Of a stretch of DNA of 6,980 nucleotides, positions 1-3,835 are shown one piece after another (position 1 is the first letter of the stretch; the number at the start of each line of letters is the position of its first letter). Made by a program: the position numbers and the translations under genes. A model generated the notes under the pieces. That model saw only the letters and a program-made list of their open reading frames with translations, was not told the origin of the DNA and made no database searches. This DNA is from Planctomycetaceae bacterium. GTDB taxonomy: Bacteria > Planctomycetota > Planctomycetia > Planctomycetales > Planctomycetaceae. The DNA lies in contig JAGQQP010000216.1 of assembly GCA_020426085.1 (NCBI GenBank), positions 1-6,980 on the forward strand, read 5' to 3'.

Positions 1-171
1 GTTCCCGAAATCCCGGTGGTACAGATTCAACTGGCAAACAGTTATCACAGCCAGGGGGATTCAGAGCAGGCAGTCGCAATTCTCAGGCAGGCGCTGAAGC
101 AGACGAAGCCCGATGAACTGGACCTCGAACGGATGCAGCAGAAGATCCAGGAATGGTCGTCTGCCCCCTGA
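1..171 (+). CDS. TPR-repeat protein, C-terminal end only
   Basis: The frame is open from base 1 and ends at TGA 169-171, giving the last 56 residues of a protein whose start lies outside the window. The stretch VQIQLANSYHSQGDSEQAVA followed by ILRQALKQ fits a tetratricopeptide repeat: a helix with L-A-x-x-Y, then GD, then a helix with EQAVAILRQAL. A last amphipathic helix (LERMQQKIQEW) caps it. TPR proteins are protein-interaction scaffolds. Many tad loci carry a TPR lipoprotein, TadD, which helps pilus assembly, so this could be a TadD-like gene. However, the visible part has no feature specific to TadD, and a terminator separates it from flp. The TPR call is fairly safe; the role is unknown. 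Confidence 0.75.
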   Translation, partial: VPEIPVVQIQLANSYHSQGDSEQAVAILRQALKQTKPDELDLERMQQKIQEWSSAP

Positions 172-276
172 CGTTGTCGACAGTCTCTGTTTCGAGTTCG
201 TCTTTGTGATGAAACGGCGGCGTTGATGTGAAACGTATCACGTTTCTTCGTGCAGGGGTACAGTTCCGACTCCCTG

Positions 277-310
277 AAAAAAATCAGCCGGACTCGCGTT
301 GCTGTTTTTT
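277..310 (+). terminator. Probable intrinsic terminator of the TPR gene
   Basis: An A-tract (277-283) leads into CAGC (285-288), which pairs with GCTG (301-304), followed directly by six T (305-310). The A- and T-tracts can extend the stem. An inner CG/CG pair is possible with a small bulge. The stem is short but the geometry is that of a rho-independent terminator about 105 nt after the TPR stop codon, and it would insulate flp from upstream transcription. It could work in both directions. Confidence 0.5.
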
Positions 311-535
311 AGAAAATAACGGCATGTTGTTTTTTTGCATCATGCCTTTGAATTCTCTGGCTGCGTAGAGTTTTTCGAAGCTTGAGTGTTTCTTTTGATA
401 AACCCGGTGTTTTTCTTAAAAAATCTTTTGCATCTCTGCTTGACTGTCTTAACCCGTGACCTACTTTTAAGTGTGATCAGTTTGCAAGACAAGTTCAAAG
501 TTGAAGCAATGAGCACAACAGCGATGACATTATAT

Positions 536-550
536 CGGAAGTGACTTCCG
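536..550. promoter_or_regulatory. Perfect 15-bp palindrome, operator-like
   Basis: CGGAAGT (536-542) and ACTTCCG (544-550) are exact inverted copies around a single central G at 543. It is too short and lacks a loop, so it is not a good RNA hairpin. It looks more like a binding site for a dimeric regulator upstream of the pilin gene. No regulator is encoded nearby, so the identity of any binding protein is unknown. Confidence 0.35.
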
Positions 551-580
551 TTGTTATGTGAATTAAATAACTCCAATACC

Positions 581-612
581 ATTTCTGTATTTCAGTTACT
601 AGATACAGAAAT
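581..612. promoter_or_regulatory. 10-bp perfect inverted repeat with 12-bp spacer
   Basis: ATTTCTGTAT (581-590) is repeated exactly in reverse complement as ATACAGAAAT (603-612). The arm centres are 22 bp apart, close to two helical turns, which suits a dimeric regulator bound on one face of the DNA. It could also fold as an RNA stem with a 12-nt loop. It starts 185 bp upstream of the pilin start codon. Confidence 0.4.
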
Positions 613-643
613 TCTGCTCTTCTAAAGAGGGGGCATATTGGGA

Positions 644-673
644 GCTTCATTTGAGGATGTTACTCAAAGAAGC
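644..673 (+). promoter_or_regulatory. Stable stem-loop in the flp leader
   Basis: GCTTC (644-648) pairs with GAAGC (669-673) and TTTGAG (650-655) pairs with CTCAAA (663-668), with A649 bulged and a 7-nt loop (656-662). That is 11 base pairs with no mismatches. No T-run follows, so it is not an intrinsic terminator. If transcription of flp starts upstream of it, this would be a leader structure that could stabilise the mRNA or act in regulation. Confidence 0.4.
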
Positions 674-762
674 AAGTGTTTCGGGTGAGCTGTGGGAAAA
701 GCGAACTTATGGAGTCGCGGCTTTCATAGCTTGGTTGTTTAGTGTCGATACATGTGGTTCAT

Positions 763-780
763 GAGTCGACTCCAATTGGA
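763..780. promoter_or_regulatory. Two abutting 10-bp palindromes before the flp ribosome site
   Basis: GAGTCGACTC (763-772) and TCCAATTGGA (771-780) are each perfect 10-bp palindromes and overlap by two bases, ending a few bases before the purine-rich ribosome site of flp. Single 10-bp palindromes are expected several times by chance in 7 kb; the abutting arrangement and the position make this pair worth noting, but support is weak. Confidence 0.2.
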
Positions 781-796
781 AAGAAAGAGAGCAACA

Positions 797-970
797 ATGA
801 AGAATCTGACAAAGAGCATCAAGAACTTCCTGGTTTCAGAAGATGGTCCAACAGCTGTTGAATACGCTGTGATGCTGGCTCTGATCGTTATCGTTTGTCT
901 GACTGCTATTCAGGCTGTCGGAACAAACGCCAATGCGAAGTTTGAAGCTGTACGTGATGCATTGACCTAA
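797..970 (+). CDS. flp: Flp-type (type IVb) prepilin
   Basis: A 57-residue precursor of the major pilin subunit of the Tad system. The leader (residues 1-17, basic, MKNLTKSIKNFLVSEDG) ends in the conserved glycine. The mature part starts PTAVEY, giving the Flp pattern G/XXXXEY with Glu at +5 and Tyr at +6, then a hydrophobic helix (AVMLALIVIVCLTAIQAV) and a short polar tail, 40 residues in all. The prepilin peptidase encoded at 1781-2332 is the expected processing enzyme. The ATG at 797 is preferred over an in-frame ATG at 752: it gives a leader of typical length and has a purine-rich GAGAG site at 787-791, whereas the longer form adds 15 residues unlike Flp leaders. Proline at +1 of the mature protein is unusual compared with classical Flp pilins. 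A terminator follows 32 bp after the stop codon, so it is probably expressed as its own transcript. Confidence 0.95.
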   Translation: MKNLTKSIKNFLVSEDGPTAVEYAVMLALIVIVCLTAIQAVGTNANAKFEAVRDALT

Positions 971-1002
971 TAGAGGCCAGTTGTATTACCGCAATGTTTA
1001 TA

Positions 1003-1042
1003 GAAAATCGCTCAGTCGAATCATCGGCTGGGCGTTTTCTTG
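1003..1042 (+). terminator. Intrinsic terminator of flp
   Basis: CGCTCAGTCGA (1009-1019) pairs with TCGGCTGGGCG (1024-1034) around the 4-nt loop ATCA, 11 pairs including two G-U, followed by TTTTCTT from 1035. The upstream GAAAA (1003-1007) can extend pairing into the T-run with one bulged T. It lies 32 bp after the flp stop codon. It would allow a high level of pilin message, with the genes downstream depending on read-through or their own promoters. Confidence 0.85.
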
Positions 1043-1120
1043 CGTATGCGATTCTTTAAGCGTTATGGGATTGCCTGCTGAAAAAATAAAACCTGAGTCT
1101 GAAGTGTGTAATTTAATTTG

Positions 1121-1125
1121 AGGAG
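1121..1125 (+). promoter_or_regulatory. Strong ribosome binding site of the small membrane-peptide gene
   Basis: AGGAG (within GAGGAGAAAG) lies 8 nt before the ATG at 1134. It is among the best Shine-Dalgarno matches in the window and is the main reason for calling the 36-codon frame a gene. Confidence 0.65.
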
Positions 1126-1133
1126 AAAGTGGA

Positions 1134-1244
1134 ATGTTTCCCTACTGCTTTGATGCACCGCTGGAGGCCATGCTGGAGTTATTCATGATGATGGCTACCA
1201 TCATTGTCTGGTTCACATCTCTGATGACCTGCGGCCGCTGCTGA
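1134..1244 (+). CDS. Small Met/Cys-rich membrane peptide, 36 aa, unknown function
   Basis: I do not recognise this peptide. It starts at ATG 1134 with AGGAG 8 nt upstream and stops at TGA 1242-1244. Residues 1-15 (MFPYCFDAPLEAMLE) are polar to mildly acidic; residues 16-31 (LFMMMATIIVWFTSLM) form one hydrophobic segment long enough to enter or cross a membrane; it ends TCGRC. There are six methionines, including three in a row (18-20), and three cysteines (5, 33, 36), the last two spaced CxxC. It sits 163 bp after the pilin terminator and before the prepilin peptidase gene, which suggests a link with the pilus, but it lacks the G-XXXX-EY processing site and is not a pilin. Alternatives are a toxin-like or regulatory membrane peptide, or a chance frame. 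The ribosome site, length and hydrophobic pattern make a real gene more likely than not. Confidence 0.55.
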   Translation: MFPYCFDAPLEAMLELFMMMATIIVWFTSLMTCGRC

Positions 1245-1288
1245 ATCTGATACTACAACGAATAAACTTCAATCGCTGAATCGAATGA

Positions 1289-1308
1289 CTCTCCCCTCAA
1301 GAGGAGAG
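1289..1308 (+). promoter_or_regulatory. Hairpin covering a ribosome binding site
   Basis: CTCTCC (1289-1294) pairs with GGAGAG (1303-1308), an exact 6-bp stem with an 8-nt loop; a competing register uses CCTC with GAGG. The 3' arm is part of GAGGAGAGG, a near-ideal Shine-Dalgarno sequence 6 nt before the GTG at 1315. No T-run follows, so it is not a terminator. It matters only if the small frame that follows is translated. Confidence 0.3.
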
Positions 1309-1314
1309 GTTGCA

Positions 1315-1392
1315 GTGAACCAGGACGCAGAAGAAATATCGATCCAGTCAGTTTCCGACAACTTAAAGCGTGTTGTGAAACGACAATTTTAA
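1315..1392 (+). CDS. Possible 25-aa GTG-start small ORF
   Basis: GTG at 1315 is preceded at a 6-nt spacing by GAGGAGAGG (1301-1309). The 25-residue product is polar and charged, beginning MNQDAEEISIQSVSDN and ending in a basic LKRVVKRQF, with no recognised domain. Its TAA (1390-1392) shares its last base with an ATG (1392-1394) opening a 71-codon frame to 1607, a TAATG arrangement seen in translationally coupled genes. The second product looks like a shadow, so coupling may be accidental. It could be a leader peptide or a chance frame; only the ribosome site supports it. Confidence 0.22.
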   Translation: MNQDAEEISIQSVSDNLKRVVKRQF

Positions 1393-1780
1393 TGACGAGA
1401 GTCCTCACCTTCCGGAATACTATCAAATCTCCGGCAGACACATTCACACCTTCCACATCCAGAAAGCGGGCCAGTAGACTGTGCCAGTTTTCATGTAGCG
1501 TCTCCAGGGCCATTTGGACCGAATATTTTTGTTTGAGAGACGCTATGGTTATATGTGATGCGTTCCAGAAACCAGAGAAAATTTTAAGATATTCACTCCT
1601 CTCTTGAACCTGTGACCTAAGCTAATTAATAAGAATACAAATCATATCAGTGTCGATCCCGTCGATAAGGCTCTTCGTGAGCTGACTGTTGATTCGACCT
1701 GAGTATCACTAACAAGAAATATCCCCAACGGAATGCTCTGAAACGCATTTCAGTAAGACACGATAAGAAAGGCCATATTG

Positions 1781-2332
1781 ATGGATTGGCAACAGTTACT
1801 TCTCGAGAATTGGCATGTAAAGTTTGTTTCCATTGTCTTGATTTATGCCGCATATATTGATGGGAAAGAATTGCGTGTTCCTAACTGGATCACCTATCCC
1901 ATGGTTCTCTCCGGGTTGATTTATATGACCTGGACTGGCGGTCTGGCTGGACTGGGTTGGGGACTGCTGGGAATGGTCGTCGGACTGGCTACACTTCTTC
2001 CACTGTACAGTGTGGGAGGCATGGGAGCGGGAGACGTTAAACTGATGGCCGGCATCGGTGCCTGGCTGGGTGTGAAAATTACCTTCTATGCGTTTTGTGT
2101 GACGACTGTGGTGGGAGCTGTCATGGCGATTGGCATGGTGCTCTACCGTAAGAACTTCTACAAACATCTGGGACAGGCCATCATGATTCTTGATGAATGG
2201 CGCTCTGTGAAGAACCCACGAGAACTGTCACGCATCGCCAAGGAACGGAAACCAACCATGTTTCTGTTGCCATATGGGATTCCCATTTGCATCGGATCAA
2301 TTGCTTATTTCTTCTACGCAGGACTCCTGTAA
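1781..2332 (+). CDS. tadV: Prepilin peptidase (TadV/CpaA family)
   Basis: An inner-membrane aspartic protease of the type IV prepilin peptidase family (A24), expected to cut the Flp prepilin after Gly17. The two catalytic aspartates are visible: Asp27 in AYIDGKELRVPN and Asp85 in the GxGD motif GMGAGDVKLMAGIGAWLG. The protein has 183 residues and lacks the N-terminal methylase domain of the larger PilD type, as is usual for TadV/CpaA. Hydrophobic segments lie near residues 13-26, 38-52, 55-76, 88-122 (probably two) and 160-183. A cytosolic loop (123-158) ends in KERKPT before the last helix (YGIPICIG). ATG 1781 is chosen because AAGG (1769-1772) lies 8 nt upstream; TTG 1778 is an alternative that adds one residue. 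It stands alone, about 540 bp from the previous likely gene and 302 bp before cpaB. Confidence 0.93.
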   Translation: MDWQQLLLENWHVKFVSIVLIYAAYIDGKELRVPNWITYPMVLSGLIYMTWTGGLAGLGWGLLGMVVGLATLLPLYSVGGMGAGDVKLMAGIGAWLGVKITFYAFCVTTVVGAVMAIGMVLYRKNFYKHLGQAIMILDEWRSVKNPRELSRIAKERKPTMFLLPYGIPICIGSIAYFFYAGLL

Positions 2333-2342
2333 GCCAAAACGC

Positions 2343-2377
2343 ACTCCCTGCTCTCTGTTAAAACGGAGAGTATGGGG
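2343..2377 (+). repeat. Post-stop hairpin element, copy 1 (after tadV)
   Basis: ACTCCCTGCTCTCTG (2343-2357) begins 11 nt after the tadV stop and recurs with one inserted C after the cpaB stop (3693-3708). Here CTCTCTGT (2351-2358) pairs with ACGGAGAG (2363-2370), eight pairs with one G-U and a 4-nt loop; CCC (2346-2348) can pair with GGG (2374-2376) below an internal loop. No T-run follows, so a simple intrinsic terminator is unlikely; an mRNA-end stabiliser or processing site fits better. Confidence 0.45.
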
Positions 2378-2634
2378 TGAATATGGTTTTCAGGCGGACC
2401 GCAAGAAGCTATGTGTTACAACCAGAATAATTATTTCAAACGATAAAATCGTTATAAATTGAAGCGAAAGCTCTTGAAGTGCCGATGTTCTCCATGATGA
2501 CAGAATTTTCTGTTCTCTATGGAAAAGAGGCATATCGGAACGCCATTTCGGAAAACTGACAGATCATCCCGTTCGGGACAAGGCGGTTTTCATGAGAGCT
2601 TCGTTGCTATGTTTCTCTTTGATGGGTGACAGAA
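2378..2634 (+). other. tadV-cpaB spacer and probable cpaB leader
   Basis: About 257 bp without a convincing gene. It holds AACGAT-AAA-ATCGTT (2439-2453), overlapping a TATAAA (2453-2458) that could be a -10 box though no good -35 is seen. It also holds the 14-bp palindrome ACAGAATTTTCTGT (2500-2513), and TCCCG-TT-CGGGA (2567-2578) enclosed by GAAAAC (2551-2556) and GTTTTC (2586-2591). A 24-codon frame from ATG 2485 has no good ribosome site and was not called. The spacer may carry a separate promoter for cpaB; the evidence is weak. Confidence 0.4.
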
Positions 2635-3684
2635 ATGAAAGTCAAGTCGTTAATGATGTTGGTGATCGCCGTCGGTTGTGGACTGGTTGCGATGTTGGGC
2701 GTGAGGCAGATCCTCAATAAGGATAACAAGCAGGTAGAAGTAAAAACGGCAAATGTCCTGATGACAATTGCTGAAATCCCGCCTGGTACTCCTTTAAATG
2801 AGTCCAATGTCAAATTCAAATCATGGCCGATCGATCAGGTACCTGAAGGTGCTGTTACCAAACTGGAACAGTATAAAGACCGCTCCATCAAGACCCGGGC
2901 AGTGCCGGGAGAAATCGTGATGAAAGCGAAGCTCAGTGAACAGGGAGTTCGCGGAGCATCAGTCGAAATTCCAGATGGCAAACGGGTCTTCACAACATCA
3001 GTGGATATGACCAAAACACATAGCGGTTTAATACTTCCTGGAGACTTTGTAGACGTGTATGTGACATTCACAGCACGCAAGCCTCAAGGGGGTACATCAA
3101 CGATCACAAAAGTAATTCTGGAACGGGTTAAGATCTTCGCGACAGACCATCTGACTGATGTCGGTGGGACGGAAAGTAATCAGGTGAAATCGAAGAATAT
3201 TTCACTGTTGCTTTCGCCACGCGAAGGAGCCATGTTGAAGCTGGCAGAGAAAAAGGGAGAAGTTCATCTCGCATTAAGAGCACAATCGGATTCAACAGAT
3301 TCAGAAGATGTGCAATTTGATGATGACGAACTGGCTGAAGTCTTTTCGATTGAAGGCAGTGATTACCTGAAAGACGGGGAAGAATCAACTCAGGGAGATG
3401 TAAAGAAAAAAGACAAAGAGGAAGTGGTTCATCAGGAGAAAGAGCCTCAGTCGGCAAAGCAGTTTCTGGATGAAGAGCAGGAACCGCAACAGATGACGTC
3501 AACGAGTGCCACGGCAGAGCCTCTGGAAGAACCTAAGAAAATGTGGCAGATTGAGATTTTTTCCGGAGAAGAAAAAATCGTACAGGAGGTTGAACTTCTG
3601 GAAGAGGAAATCGAAGATCAGAAAGCTGCTTTAAAAGATCTTTGGGAAGTATTTACGACCAAGCAGAAACAGAAAATTAACTGA
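2635..3684 (+). CDS. cpaB: Flp pilus assembly protein CpaB/RcpC with long acidic tail
   Basis: A periplasmic Tad component anchored in the inner membrane, thought to support the secretin. The 349-residue product has an N-terminal membrane helix (about 5-25, LMMLVIAVGCGLVAMLGV). A SAF domain follows at about 39-103 (ANVLMTIAEIPPGTPLNESN, ending TRAVPGEIVMKAKL). The RcpC/CpaB domain spans about 108-216 (VEIPDGKRVFTTSVD, LILPGDFVDVYVTF, ISLLLSPREGAMLKLAEKKG). Residues 217-300 are strongly acidic and probably disordered, with 27 Asp/Glu against 7 Lys. The end returns to order: WQIEIFSGEEK, then a coiled-coil-like helix (IVQEVELLEEEIEDQKAAL). CpaB proteins are often 250-300 residues, so the tail is extra. 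ATG 2635 is preferred because GGGTGA (2624-2629) sits 5 nt upstream and the membrane helix follows directly; GTG 2626 would add three residues and overlap that site. Confidence 0.92.
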   Translation: MKVKSLMMLVIAVGCGLVAMLGVRQILNKDNKQVEVKTANVLMTIAEIPPGTPLNESNVKFKSWPIDQVPEGAVTKLEQYKDRSIKTRAVPGEIVMKAKLSEQGVRGASVEIPDGKRVFTTSVDMTKTHSGLILPGDFVDVYVTFTARKPQGGTSTITKVILERVKIFATDHLTDVGGTESNQVKSKNISLLLSPREGAMLKLAEKKGEVHLALRAQSDSTDSEDVQFDDDELAEVFSIEGSDYLKDGEESTQGDVKKKDKEEVVHQEKEPQSAKQFLDEEQEPQQMTSTSATAEPLEEPKKMWQIEIFSGEEKIVQEVELLEEEIEDQKAALKDLWEVFTTKQKQKIN

Positions 3685-3692
3685 GATAAGAG

Positions 3693-3741
3693 ACTCCCCT
3701 GCTCTCTGACACAGAACGGGGGATTGATTGCGGGCAGAGAG
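3693..3741 (+). repeat. Post-stop hairpin element, copy 2 (after cpaB)
   Basis: ACTCCCCTGCTCTCTG (3693-3708) starts 9 nt after the cpaB stop and matches the element after tadV except for one extra C. Two foldings compete. TCCCC (3695-3699) can pair with GGGGA (3719-3723), enclosing TCTG (3705-3708) with CAGA (3712-3715). Alternatively CTCTCTG (3702-3708) pairs exactly with CAGAGAG (3735-3741). No T-run follows either form. The mutually exclusive stems recall attenuator layouts, but no effector or leader peptide is evident. Confidence 0.42.
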
Positions 3742-3778
3742 AGTTCTCTCAACATGTTATTGAATGATACCTGTTTTA

Positions 3779-3810
3779 GAGTGATTTCAGCACTTAAGCT
3801 GAAATCACTC
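3779..3810 (+). promoter_or_regulatory. Perfect 13-bp stem-loop just upstream of cpaC
   Basis: GAGTGATTTCAGC (3779-3791) and GCTGAAATCACTC (3798-3810) are exact inverted copies around the 6-nt loop ACTTAA. It is the longest perfect inverted repeat I found in the window. It is followed by AGTAGTAAAAAAG on the + strand, and by CTAAAACAG when read on the - strand, so it has no terminator T-run in either direction. It ends 14 nt before the AAGGGG ribosome site of cpaC. It could be an mRNA 5' stabiliser that raises secretin output, a processing site, or a transcription-factor site. Confidence 0.6.
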
Positions 3811-3835
3811 AGTAGTAAAAAAGTAAGGGGCACGG

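Larger units (their letters stand above)
311..796 (+). other. Gene-free upstream region and probable leader of flp
   Basis: About 490 bp, AT-rich, with no ORF that has both a ribosome site and protein-like composition. It holds a 6-bp inverted repeat around a T-rich loop (GGCATG 321-326, CATGCC 341-346), a 15-bp palindrome (536-550), a 32-bp inverted repeat (581-612), a bulged hairpin (644-673) and two abutting 10-bp palindromes (763-780). No convincing sigma-70 -35/-10 pair and no TGGC-N8-TGC sigma-54 motif was found by eye, so the flp promoter is not placed. Its length and structure suggest that most transcriptional and post-transcriptional control of the pilin gene acts here; that is inference. 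Confidence 0.6.
1245..1780. other. Gene-poor stretch with ambiguous coding remnants
   Basis: No gene can be called with confidence across these 536 bp. On the + strand there is a hairpin (1289-1308) that masks a strong ribosome site, a 25-codon GTG frame (1315-1392) and a 71-codon frame sharing bases with its stop (1392-1607). On the - strand a frame is open from 1621 to a TAG at 1253. Its only ATG is at 1513, without a ribosome site, yet its middle part reads like protein (for example ALETLHENWHSLLARFLDVE, then VSAGDLIVFRKVRTLV). The + strand 71-residue product is rich in Ser, Arg and Thr, as shadows of real coding sequence often are. The stretch may therefore contain a decayed minus-strand gene. 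Nothing notable was seen between 1622 and 1760. Confidence 0.45.

Noticed and set aside
230..246. GAAACG-TATCA-CGTTTC inverted repeat after the TPR gene
   Set aside because: Only 6 bp per arm with no T-run; the structure at 277-310 is the better terminator candidate.
440..470. TTGACT and TTTTAA as a sigma-70 promoter for flp
   Set aside because: Spacing of 19 bp and a poor -10 hexamer; not strong enough to call.
340..582. 80-residue frame on the - strand in the flp upstream region
   Set aside because: No ribosome site before its ATG, no domain, Lys/Asn/Ser-rich as expected from AT-rich non-coding DNA, and it crosses the 15-bp palindrome and starts at the edge of the 581-612 inverted repeat.
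752..796. In-frame upstream ATG that would extend the Flp prepilin by 15 residues
   Set aside because: The extension is unlike Flp leaders, which are short, and the ATG at 797 has a suitable ribosome site and gives a normal 17-residue leader.
1796..2167. 123-residue - strand frame opposite tadV
   Set aside because: Antisense to the well-supported peptidase gene; composition rich in His, Ser and Gln, typical of a shadow.
2274..2462. 62-residue + frame overlapping the tadV end and running into the spacer
   Set aside because: Starts inside tadV out of frame, no ribosome site, runs through the post-stop hairpin and has no recognisable pattern.
2485..2559. 24-codon + frame in the cpaB leader starting MFSMMTEF
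   Set aside because: Weak ribosome site, no hydrophobic or domain pattern, and it runs through the palindrome at 2500-2513; not better than chance.
3128..3502. 124-residue - strand frame opposite cpaB
   Set aside because: Antisense of the acidic CpaB tail region; Leu/Ser/Pro-rich shadow with no motif.
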